Assembly: GCA_027486275.1 (NCBI GenBank)
Contig: JAIXPM010000369.1
Location: 1-6,230 of the forward strand
Reading direction: 5' to 3'
Length of the DNA: 6,230 nucleotides
From: Sphingomonadales bacterium
Lineage (GTDB): Bacteria > Pseudomonadota > Alphaproteobacteria > Sphingomonadales > Sphingomonadaceae
This document shows positions 1 to 6,230 of this stretch, in pieces (the stretch's first letter is position 1; each line of letters opens with the position of its first letter). Position numbers and translations under genes: made by a program. The notes below the pieces were generated by a model that had not been told where the DNA came from, did not search any database, and was given only the letters and a program-made list of their open reading frames with translations.

Positions 1-1008
1 CTGTTCGGCAACCGCGACAACAACCGCTTCCAGTACAACCTCGCGGCCTTCTGGCGGCTCGAGAAGGATTCGAACTCCGGCCTCAACGCCGTCCTGCGCA
101 GCCCGCGCAACGATTTCGTGGTCGTCGCCAATCTCTACCGTCAGGATCTGCCGGTGCCCGGCATGACCAGCCAGGTCAGCGTGATGTGGAATGCCAACCG
201 CGAACGCAATGATGTGCAGGTCGATACCAACGGCTTCCCGGTGCGGCCTTCGTTGCTCGGCACCTTGCGCGGCCGCAGCTATGATGTCGTGTATCTCAGC
301 TACAACGCCGATGGCCATATCGGCCGGCTGAACATGACCTTCAGCGGCACCTATGCCGCCGGCACCAACCGCAACAACATCTTCACCGATCGGCGCGCCA
401 AGATCAGCAGCTGGTTTGCCGCGTTCGAGCCCAGCTATGACCGTGGTTGGGTGCGGGTGCGCGGTTCGGCCCTGTTCGCCAGCGGCGATTCCAATCCGTT
501 CGACGATACCGACAGCGGCTATTCGGCGATCTTTGAGAACCCGCAGTTTGCCGGTTCCGACACCAGTTACTGGATCCGCCAGACCATTCCCTTTGCCGGC
601 GGCGGCCGTGTCATCTCGGTCAACAGCCGCAACGGCATCCTGAACGATCTGCGATCGTCCAAGGAACAGGGCCAGGCCAATTTCACCAACCCCGGCACCA
701 TGTTGCTGGGCGCCGGCGCGGATTTCGATGTGCTGCCCGAGCTGCGGGTGAGCGGCAATCTCAACCATCTGTGGTTTGCCACCACCGCCACGCTGCAGGC
801 GCTGCGCGTGGAAGGCACCATTCCCAAGGATATCGGCTGGGATCTGTCGGCAGCGGCCACCTACCGCCCGCATTTCAACCAGAATCTCGTGTTCCGCCTG
901 TCGGGCGCCCTGCTGAAGCCCGGCGATGGTTTCCGCGATCTCTTCACCAACGCACCCCGCACCGGGTCTTATTATTCGGTGCTGTTCAACGCTGTTCTGG
1001 CTTATTGA
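1..1008 (+). CDS. Probable outer-membrane beta-barrel protein (C-terminal part), putative porin partner of the downstream multiheme cytochrome
   Basis: The reading frame is open from base 1 and ends at TGA 1006-1008, so 335 C-terminal residues are visible and the start lies upstream of the window. What is seen: no cysteines, many short amphipathic stretches alternating with Asn/Asp/Gly-rich turns, aromatic residues at strand ends, and a C-terminus (SYYSVLFNAVLAY) that alternates hydrophobic residues and ends in Tyr. That ending resembles the beta-signal recognised by the BAM machinery. A segment at window residues 160-174 (ASGDSNPFDDTDSGY) resembles an extracellular or turn loop of alginate-export-like porins, but I cannot assign a Pfam family with confidence. 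The gene ends one base before the start of a decaheme cytochrome gene, which argues for co-transcription and a joint role. The inferred role is a pore that holds or docks the cytochrome at the outer membrane. Alternatives are a substrate-specific porin or the barrel end of a larger multidomain protein. The barrel call is fairly secure; the conduit role is inference. Confidence 0.75.
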   Translation: MFGNRDNNRFQYNLAAFWRLEKDSNSGLNAVLRSPRNDFVVVANLYRQDLPVPGMTSQVSVMWNANRERNDVQVDTNGFPVRPSLLGTLRGRSYDVVYLSYNADGHIGRLNMTFSGTYAAGTNRNNIFTDRRAKISSWFAAFEPSYDRGWVRVRGSALFASGDSNPFDDTDSGYSAIFENPQFAGSDTSYWIRQTIPFAGGGRVISVNSRNGILNDLRSSKEQGQANFTNPGTMLLGAGADFDVLPELRVSGNLNHLWFATTATLQALRVEGTIPKDIGWDLSAAATYRPHFNQNLVFRLSGALLKPGDGFRDLFTNAPRTGSYYSVLFNAVLAY

Positions 1009-1012
1009 CATG
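1006..1012 (+). promoter_or_regulatory. Stop-start junction, probable translational coupling
   Basis: The TGA of the barrel gene (1006-1008) and the ATG of the cytochrome gene (1010-1012) are separated by one base. The bases just upstream (gctgttctggcttat) contain no convincing Shine-Dalgarno sequence. Translation of the cytochrome is therefore probably coupled to the barrel gene by termination-reinitiation, which would keep the two products in proportion. The spacing is seen directly; the mechanism is inferred. Confidence 0.55.
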
Positions 1013-1066
1013 CTGAAGCGCCTGCTCCTCCTTTTGATGGTGCCGCTGGTCGGCATGGCCTTCGCG
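1010..1066 (+). other. Sec signal peptide of the decaheme cytochrome
   Basis: The first 19 residues contain a positive n-region (MLKR), a hydrophobic core of five leucines followed by MVPLVGM, and a signal peptidase I type site AFA before SEGEK. There is no twin arginine and no lipobox cysteine, so Sec export as a soluble protein is expected. This feature also fixes the start codon choice. Confidence 0.85.
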
Positions 1067-4000
1067 TCCGAAGGCGAAAAGCCGGTGGCGCGGGATTACA
1101 CCCGTGTCCATGCCGGGCCGGCGCCGAAATGGCAGACGGCGGAACTGGCCGCTGCCAAATCCGCCGGCTGCATCAGCTGCCACACCGCCAGCGATGAAGC
1201 GACGATGCACGCGCCCAAATCGGTCGTGCTGGGCTGCACCGATTGCCATGGCGGCGATGCGAAGATCGTCGCGCCGGGCGGGTTGGCAGCGACCGACGCC
1301 AATTACATCAAGCTGCGCGATGATGCCCACGTGCTGCCGATGTTCCCGGAAAGCTGGCACTTCCCGTCGTCGGCCAACCCCAAGCGCAGCTATACCCTGC
1401 TCAACCGCGAATCCCCGGAGTTTGTGCGTTTCGTCAACCCGTCGGACTATCGCGCTGCGCGTGATGCCTGCGGTTCCTGCCACCTTGAAATCATCGAGCG
1501 GGCCGAAAGCAGCCTGATGGCCACCGGCGCCATGCTGTTCGGCGGCGCGGCCTATAACAACGGCATCCTGCCCTACAAGAATACTGTGGTGGGCGAAGTA
1601 TACACCCGCCCCGGCCAGGCCAAAGCCATGCTGGGTGCGTGGAACGGCGATGCGTCGGGCCATGGTGAAGTTGGGCTGAAGCACGAGGAAGGCCATGGCG
1701 CAGCGGCAGGCCACGGCGAGAAGGCAGGCCATGGCGGCGGCGCTCATCACGACAACAGTCTGCCGGGCTTTATGTTCAGCCCCGGTACGGGCGGGCGCAA
1801 GTTGGGCGAATTGTCTGACGCTGAAAAGGCGCGCGGCGCGCTGCCGTTCCTCGCCCCGCTGCCGGCGTGGCAGGTGATGCCGCCCGGCGATATCTTCCGC
1901 GTGTTCGAACGCGGCGGCCGCAACATCAATCCCATCTTCCCGGAAATCGGCCTGCCCAACTCACTGGGCTCCATCCAGCGTCTGGAAGAGCCTGGCCGCC
2001 CCGATATCCGCCAGTCCAACCGTGGCCCCGGCACCGGCCTGCGCATCTCGGTGCCAGTGATCAATATCCACAAGACCCGCCTGAACGATCCCTTCACGTG
2101 GTTCATGGGGACCAATGATCAGCCCGGCGATTATCGCACCTCGGGCTGCGGTTCTTGCCACATCGTTTATGCCAATGATCGCGAAGTGCGGCATTCATCG
2201 GTTTATGCTGCGGCCGGCCGTGACGGGCAGACCCAAACCGCCGATCCAACGATCTCGAAAACGGAAAGCGGTCACCCGATCAAGCACGCCTTTACCCGCG
2301 CCATGCCGTCCAGCCTGTGCATGAATTGCCACATGCACCAGCCCAACATGTTCGTGAACACCTACTATGGTTACACGATGTGGGATTATGAAAGCGACGC
2401 GCCGCGCATGTGGCCGGGCAAGGAAAATCCGTATCCCAAGCCGCCAGGGATGAGCGAAGCCGAGTATCAACGCCTGTTCAAGCAGCAGCGTTATCCCACG
2501 GCCGCCGAAGTGCGCACCACCAACGAGCGCAACCCCGAAGCCGCAGCGGCGCGGGGCGCCTGGTCTGATCTGGATTTCCTGCGGACGGTGAACGACCGCA
2601 ATGACCAGATGAAGGATACCCAATTCGCCGATTATCACGGCCACGGCTGGAATTTCCGCGCCGTGTACAAGCGCGATCGCGAAGGCAATCTGCTCGATGC
2701 CGGCGGCAACATGGCCAGCTATGGCACCGATACCGCGCACATCGTCGATCCGAATGATCCGGAAAAGTTCCGGAAGGCCGGCCAGCCGCAATTCGTGAAA
2801 CCTGCCGCCACGCCTGGCCCCGGCCAGCCCGGCAAGGCAGTGCACCTGATGGATATCCACACCGAAGTGGGCATGCAGTGCGCCGATTGCCACTTTACCC
2901 AGGATGGCCACGGCAACGGCATGATCCATGGCGAAGTGGCCAACAGCGTGGAGATCGGCTGCAAGGATTGTCATGGCACTGCCGATGCCTATCCGACGGT
3001 GCGAACCTCCAACTTGGCCGCGCCGCCGCCAGGCAGCAATCTGATCGCGGTGCGCAACCCCGATGGGCGGCTGCGCTTTGAATGGAGCCAGGATGCCGCC
3101 GGTCGCCGCGTGCTGCTGCAACGGTCGTCCAGCGATCCCAAGCTGGTCTGGCGGGTGAAGCTGGTGAAGGACAGCGTCAACCGCGATCACCCCGATTTCA
3201 ACGCCAAGGCAGCGCGCGCCAAGCTGGTGGGCACGCTGGCCAGCACGGGTGGCAAGATGAATTTCGGTCCTGGTGTGGGTGAACGCGCGCACAAGGACGA
3301 CAACATGGCCTGCTTTGCCTGCCATACCAGCTGGACCACCAGCTGCGGCGGCTGCCACTTGCCGATCGAGGCGAACTGGAAGACCAAGACCCACAAATAC
3401 GAGGAGCAGGAAACCCGCAACTTCGCGACCTACAATCCACAGGTCGCACGCGATGAGATCTTCCAGCTCGGCCGTCACCAGACCACGAAGGGCGGCATCA
3501 TCACGCCGATCCGTTCAAGTTCGGCGCTGATCCTGACCAGCACCAACATCAACCGCGAGCGCATCTATGTGCAGCAACCGCCGATTTCTGCGTCGGGCTT
3601 CTCGTCCCAGGCCTTTGCGCCGCACTACCCGCACACGGTGCGCACCCAGGAAACCAAGACCTGCACCGATTGCCACGTGAGCGATGAGGACGACAACAAC
3701 GCCATCCTGGCGCAGTTGACCCTGCAGGGCACCAACTTCATCAACTTCGTTGGCATGCACGCCTTTTTCGGGCTGGATCGCGCTGTCGAAGCGGTGCGAG
3801 TGACCGAGTTTGGCGAACCGCAGGCGGTGTTCGGCTCCTATCTGCACCGCTATGCCTATCCCGATTTCTGGAAGCTGCATGTCGAACAGAACAAGCGCGA
3901 GCTGATCAACTGGACCCGCGGCCGCATCTTCGACAAGAAGCTTTCCGGCGAGACCAACCCGACTGAGGAAATCCGCAACATCACGCAAGGCGCCAGCGGC

Positions 4001-5221
4001 GAAGTGCGCTGCATCCAGAACCGCGGCGAATATCTCTATGTTGCCGAAGGCAAGGGCGGCTTTATCGCCTATGATATCGCCAATCTGTCGAACAAGGGTG
4101 TTTCCGAACGCATCGTCAAATCGCCGTTCTCGGCGCTGGGCCACGATGCGCAGGTGAAGACGGCCAACGCCACCTGCATGGCGATCGCCACCAACCAGCC
4201 GATCGCCGTGCCGCGCAACGACAAGATCGTGGGTGAGCAGGACGCTCGCGCCGCCGGCAAACCGCTGGCCGATCCGCTCGCTGGCTACAACCAGGAGCAG
4301 AGGATGCACGAGATCTACCGCTATGCGGTGGTGACCGATGCGGTTGAAGGCCTGGTGATGGTGAATGTCGACACGCTCACCGACGGCGAACCACGCAACA
4401 ACTTCCTGAAGCGCACGGTGCTCGTGGGCGGCAAGACAGCGTGGAATCCGGACGGCGTGCTGAATGGCGCCCGCCACGTCACGCTGGCTGGCTACATGGC
4501 CTATATCACCACGCCGCGCGGCGTGGTGGTGGTGAACCTCGATAATCCCAAGGCACCCAAGCTTGCGGCTGCCCTGCCGTTGAACGACGCGCGGGCCAGC
4601 GCAGTGCAGTTCCGTTACCTGTGGGTGACGACGGCGGCAGGTCTGGAAGTGTTCGATATCGCCGATCTGTCGCGGCCGGTGCATCACCCGGAAGCGACCC
4701 TGCCGATTGCGGACGCGCGCAAATTCTATCTGGCCCGCACATATGCCTATGTTGCCGCCAAGGGCGAAGGCCTGGTGATCGTCGACATCAAGAAACCGCT
4801 GGCACCCAAGCTTTACCAGCGCTTCACGGCGGGCGGTACGTTGAACGATGCGGAGGATGTGGTGGTTGCCACCACCAACGCGACCTTGTTCGCCTATGTT
4901 GCCGACGGGAAGAACGGCGTGAAGGTGCTGCAATTGACCAGCCCAATCAGCCAGCCCAACTTCTATGGCTTCTCACCCAAGCCGATGCCGGAACTGATCA
5001 GCTTCGCCCGCACTGCCCGCCCGGCGCTGTCGGTGGCCAAGGGGCTGGACCGTGATCGGGCGGTGGACGAGACCGGCAGCCAGATCGCTATCCTCGGCCG
5101 CCTCGGCTCACGCCCGTTCAACCGGAAGGAAACGGAGCATTTCTTCATCGGTGAGAATGGCCAGCCCTATCGTGTGAACGACCGGGTGGACATGGGGGCC
5201 TGGTCACCGCTGCGCAAGTAA
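1010..5221 (+). CDS. Exported decaheme c-type cytochrome fused to a C-terminal LVIVD-type beta-propeller
   Basis: The protein has 1403 residues and ends at TAA 5219-5221. ATG 1010 is chosen because it gives a textbook Sec signal peptide (MLKR, then a Leu-rich core, likely cut after AFA at residue 19). The in-frame ATG at 926 would bury this peptide and lie within the upstream gene. Ten CxxCH motifs start at residues 54, 76, 154, 380, 437, 624, 651, 768, 779 and 885, and all cysteines before residue 890 belong to them. Hemes would be attached in the periplasm by the cytochrome c maturation system. Residues 218-247 are a His-rich Gly-His-Gly linker. From about 995 to 1325 there are six LVIVD-like blades (for example GLVIVDIKKP at 1254), expected to form a propeller for protein or substrate binding. 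There is no lipobox cysteine and no evident membrane anchor, so the protein is periplasmic or exported. The upstream barrel gene suggests electron transfer across the outer membrane, but an enzymatic role (a multiheme oxidoreductase) is not excluded. I recognise no named family. The multiheme cytochrome call is very secure; the pathway is unknown. Confidence 0.95.
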   Translation: MLKRLLLLLMVPLVGMAFASEGEKPVARDYTRVHAGPAPKWQTAELAAAKSAGCISCHTASDEATMHAPKSVVLGCTDCHGGDAKIVAPGGLAATDANYIKLRDDAHVLPMFPESWHFPSSANPKRSYTLLNRESPEFVRFVNPSDYRAARDACGSCHLEIIERAESSLMATGAMLFGGAAYNNGILPYKNTVVGEVYTRPGQAKAMLGAWNGDASGHGEVGLKHEEGHGAAAGHGEKAGHGGGAHHDNSLPGFMFSPGTGGRKLGELSDAEKARGALPFLAPLPAWQVMPPGDIFRVFERGGRNINPIFPEIGLPNSLGSIQRLEEPGRPDIRQSNRGPGTGLRISVPVINIHKTRLNDPFTWFMGTNDQPGDYRTSGCGSCHIVYANDREVRHSSVYAAAGRDGQTQTADPTISKTESGHPIKHAFTRAMPSSLCMNCHMHQPNMFVNTYYGYTMWDYESDAPRMWPGKENPYPKPPGMSEAEYQRLFKQQRYPTAAEVRTTNERNPEAAAARGAWSDLDFLRTVNDRNDQMKDTQFADYHGHGWNFRAVYKRDREGNLLDAGGNMASYGTDTAHIVDPNDPEKFRKAGQPQFVKPAATPGPGQPGKAVHLMDIHTEVGMQCADCHFTQDGHGNGMIHGEVANSVEIGCKDCHGTADAYPTVRTSNLAAPPPGSNLIAVRNPDGRLRFEWSQDAAGRRVLLQRSSSDPKLVWRVKLVKDSVNRDHPDFNAKAARAKLVGTLASTGGKMNFGPGVGERAHKDDNMACFACHTSWTTSCGGCHLPIEANWKTKTHKYEEQETRNFATYNPQVARDEIFQLGRHQTTKGGIITPIRSSSALILTSTNINRERIYVQQPPISASGFSSQAFAPHYPHTVRTQETKTCTDCHVSDEDDNNAILAQLTLQGTNFINFVGMHAFFGLDRAVEAVRVTEFGEPQAVFGSYLHRYAYPDFWKLHVEQNKRELINWTRGRIFDKKLSGETNPTEEIRNITQGASGEVRCIQNRGEYLYVAEGKGGFIAYDIANLSNKGVSERIVKSPFSALGHDAQVKTANATCMAIATNQPIAVPRNDKIVGEQDARAAGKPLADPLAGYNQEQRMHEIYRYAVVTDAVEGLVMVNVDTLTDGEPRNNFLKRTVLVGGKTAWNPDGVLNGARHVTLAGYMAYITTPRGVVVVNLDNPKAPKLAAALPLNDARASAVQFRYLWVTTAAGLEVFDIADLSRPVHHPEATLPIADARKFYLARTYAYVAAKGEGLVIVDIKKPLAPKLYQRFTAGGTLNDAEDVVVATTNATLFAYVADGKNGVKVLQLTSPISQPNFYGFSPKPMPELISFARTARPALSVAKGLDRDRAVDETGSQIAILGRLGSRPFNRKETEHFFIGENGQPYRVNDRVDMGAWSPLRK
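1169..3676 (+). other. Ten-heme region of the cytochrome (CxxCH motifs)
   Basis: The ten motifs in order are CISCH 1169-1183, CTDCH 1235-1249, CGSCH 1469-1483, CGSCH 2147-2161, CMNCH 2318-2332, CADCH 2879-2893, CKDCH 2960-2974, CFACH 3311-3325, CGGCH 3344-3358 and CTDCH 3662-3676. Each provides two thioether cysteines and a proximal histidine for one heme c. Three pairs are close in sequence (22, 27 and 11 residues apart, first Cys to first Cys), and long insertions separate hemes 3-4 (226 residues) and 5-6 (187 residues). No variant motif such as CxxCK or CxxxCH was seen. Distal ligands cannot be assigned from sequence alone, but histidines are plentiful. Confidence 0.97.
1691..1744 (+). repeat. 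Three 18-bp in-frame tandem units encoding a Gly-His-Gly linker
   Basis: Three consecutive imperfect 18-bp units (1691-1708, 1709-1726, 1727-1744) each begin ggc-ca(t/c)-ggc and encode GHGAAA, GHGEKA and GHGGGA. They are followed immediately by His-His. With flanking GHG (217-219) and His 225, residues 218-247 hold seven histidines, four of them exactly six apart (229, 235, 241, 247). The block sits between hemes 3 and 4 of the decaheme cytochrome. It is probably a flexible, possibly metal-binding linker that arose by slippage or duplication. The metal-binding role is inference. Confidence 0.8.
3992..4984 (+). other. LVIVD-like beta-propeller domain of the cytochrome, six visible blades
   Basis: Repeated motifs of the form G-h-h-h-h-D/N/Q-h, typical of LVIVD repeats, occur at residues 1016 (GGFIAYDI), 1114 (GLVMVNVD), 1171 (GVVVVNLD), 1211 (GLEVFDI), 1254 (GLVIVDI) and 1303 (GVKVLQL). 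Most are preceded by a strand of the type YAYVAA or YLYVAE, as expected for adjacent propeller strands. Spacing is about 40-57 residues except between the first two (98), which implies an inserted loop. Two blades share the DNA string ggcacccaagctt (4552-4564 and 4801-4813) and two share gaaggcctggtgat, in keeping with blade duplication. The only non-heme cysteines of the mature protein (1001 and 1056) lie here. Such propellers often serve as binding platforms; the partner is unknown. Confidence 0.82.
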
Positions 5222-5245
5222 GGCGGTGACCCGACCGGAATGCAA

Positions 5246-5273
5246 CGTCATGCTGGCCTGCGCCAGCATGACG
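5246..5273. terminator. Perfect 12-bp hairpin between convergent genes, candidate bidirectional terminator
   Basis: The left arm CGTCATGCTGGC (5246-5257), the loop CTGC (5258-5261) and the right arm GCCAGCATGACG (5262-5273) form a perfect 12-bp stem. It lies in the 60-bp gap between the two converging stop codons (5221 and 5282), the usual place for a shared terminator. No strong U-tract follows on either strand; only a weak T-containing stretch (ttgcatt) follows on the - strand. It is therefore not a classic intrinsic terminator and may act as a 3'-end stabiliser or be a copy of a dispersed palindromic repeat. Confidence 0.6.
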
Positions 5274-5281
5274 GTGTGGGC

Positions 5282-6230
5282 TTACGGCGCCACCAGCGGA
5301 AAATCCGGTTTCGGCGGCTGGAACAAGCCCATGAAGCGTTGCAGCACGGCCAGATCGCCCTTGATCGCCAGCTGCCCCGCCGCCATCAGCTCCGGCGCCT
5401 TCACCGCGCCGCCGATCAGCCCGATCAGCGCCCGGCGCGGTACCACCAGTGTGGCCTGTGCCGGATCGGTGACGCCCTTTTCGTGCAGCATCACGCCATT
5501 GCCGATGCTGACGAGATGGCGCTCCTTGGCATCGGCAATTTCGAACGCGATGGTCATGGGGGCGATGGCCCGCTCGGGCACCAGCCGAACGCTCATGCTG
5601 TCCAGCAGCATCGACACGGTCAGATTCGCAGCAATGCCGGCCGCGCTGGCTGGCTCACTGGGCTTGATGCCCTCTTCCAGTTCCTGCGCACCGGTCAGAT
5701 AGAAATTGCGCCACGGCGCCGCCTCGGCCCGCCACGCCAGCTGGCGATAGACGCCGGCCAGCGCCGCCTTGGCGCCCGGCGTGTCGGGCGCAGCGCGCAT
5801 CAGCGTGGAGAGCAGGGTGGCGGCCCAGCGGTCATCGCCCTTGGCGGCGGCCGCCTTGCCAGCGGACAGCACCTTTTTCGGGCCGCCCATCTGCGCCACC
5901 AGGCGCGGCGCCAGATCGGCGCGTGGCAGTGGATCGAGCGTGGCCGGATCACCGTCGAACGCACCCAGATAGCGCTGGTAGACGGCGCGGGCGTTGAATT
6001 TCAGGCTGCCGTAATTGGGCCGATTGAACCAGGCCTTGGCCAAGGGTTCGGGCAGTTTGATCGCCTCGCCGATTTCCACCGCGTTCAGGCCGGTATTCAT
6101 CAGTCGCACGCTCTCGTTGTGCACGAAGGCGTAGGCCTGCGCATGGCGCAGCAGATAGTCGCCGATATGGTCCTTGCCCCAGCGCGGCCAGAAATGGCTG
6201 GTGAACAGCACATCCGCCTCGCCGCCCCAA
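5282..6230 (-). CDS. Alkylsulfatase of the metallo-beta-lactamase fold (SdsA1/BDS1/YjcS type), C-terminal part
   Basis: The frame is open to the window edge on the - strand and ends at TAA (5284-5282), giving 315 C-terminal residues; the start lies beyond base 6230. The internal GTG at 6211 is not the start, because the conserved sequence continues upstream as WGGEAD. What is seen: the end of the catalytic domain with the family motif SHFWPRWG (His at 6196-6194), then the helical dimerisation domain (NYGSLKFNARAVYQRYLG, FDGDPATLDPLP, QMGG, and later the WRNFYLTGAQELEEG stretch). The C-terminal SCP2-like domain begins near SVRLVPERA and ends PDFPLVAP. Family members hydrolyse primary or secondary alkyl sulfates such as SDS to alcohol and sulfate with a dinuclear zinc site, supplying sulfur or carbon. 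The main zinc-binding THxHxDH motif would lie outside the window. Primary versus secondary specificity (SdsA1-like or Pisa1-like) cannot be decided here. The gene converges on the cytochrome operon and is probably independent of it. Confidence 0.93.
   Translation of the reverse strand, partial: WGGEADVLFTSHFWPRWGKDHIGDYLLRHAQAYAFVHNESVRLMNTGLNAVEIGEAIKLPEPLAKAWFNRPNYGSLKFNARAVYQRYLGAFDGDPATLDPLPRADLAPRLVAQMGGPKKVLSAGKAAAAKGDDRWAATLLSTLMRAAPDTPGAKAALAGVYRQLAWRAEAAPWRNFYLTGAQELEEGIKPSEPASAAGIAANLTVSMLLDSMSVRLVPERAIAPMTIAFEIADAKERHLVSIGNGVMLHEKGVTDPAQATLVVPRRALIGLIGGAVKAPELMAAGQLAIKGDLAVLQRFMGLFQPPKPDFPLVAP

Noticed and set aside
926..1009. Upstream ATG extending the cytochrome by 28 residues
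   Set aside because: It overlaps the end of the barrel gene in another frame, adds a sequence with two cysteines and no export logic, and hides a clear signal peptide that begins at 1010.
1691..1744. A CRISPR-like or non-coding tandem repeat
   Set aside because: The three 18-bp units are in frame within a coding region, have no spacers and encode a Gly-His-Gly protein repeat.
986..1750. A - strand open frame opposite the start of the cytochrome
   Set aside because: It covers the signal peptide and the first three heme motifs of the sense gene, and has no recognisable family or ribosome binding site.
2195..4933. Long antisense open frames (2195-3478 and 3515-4933 on the - strand)
   Set aside because: They lie wholly opposite the decaheme cytochrome, are rich in His, Arg, Gly and Ala as expected from the complement of GC-rich codons, and show no recognisable domain. 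They are shadows of the real gene.
5226..5702. A + strand open frame opposite the alkylsulfatase
   Set aside because: The - strand frame here has strong alkylsulfatase family similarity up to its stop at 5282. The + strand frame has a Ser/Ala/Pro-rich composition without any domain.
6209..6211. GTG as the start codon of the alkylsulfatase
   Set aside because: The same frame continues upstream to the window edge with the conserved family sequence WGGEAD, so the GTG encodes an internal valine and the gene is cut by the window.

Overview
This GC-rich window comes from a Gram-negative bacterium. Codon usage, gene style and an SdsA1-type alkylsulfatase neighbour are compatible with an alphaproteobacterium, perhaps a sphingomonad, but that placement is inference and no marker gene is present to prove it. 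The window is almost fully coding: two co-directional genes on the + strand (1-5221), a 60-bp convergent intergenic gap with a perfect hairpin, and one gene on the - strand (5282-6230). The first and last genes run off the window edges.

Left and centre. The first gene is the C-terminal 335 residues of a probable outer-membrane beta-barrel: alternating polar/aromatic strands, no cysteine, and a terminal aromatic residue. One base after its stop codon begins a 1403-residue exported protein. That protein has ten canonical CxxCH c-type heme motifs in residues 54-889, a histidine-rich Gly-His-Gly repeat linker between hemes 3 and 4, and a C-terminal domain of six LVIVD-like beta-propeller blades (about residues 995-1325). 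A barrel tightly coupled to a giant multiheme cytochrome has the logic of a porin-cytochrome conduit, which moves electrons across the outer membrane. Neither protein matches a named conduit (MtrAB, PioAB, OmbB/OmaB/OmcB) that I can recognise. The cytochrome-propeller fusion is the most interesting item in the window.

Right. The convergent gene encodes the C-terminal half of a zinc-dependent, metallo-beta-lactamase-fold alkylsulfatase (SdsA1/BDS1/YjcS type): the end of the catalytic domain, the dimerisation domain and the SCP2-like C-terminal domain. It has no evident functional link to the cytochrome operon. The 12-bp-stem hairpin between the two convergent genes is probably a shared transcription terminator and may belong to a dispersed palindrome family.

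No tRNA, rRNA, mobile element, CRISPR array or promoter could be supported. The promoter of the barrel-cytochrome operon and the start of the sulfatase gene lie outside the window.
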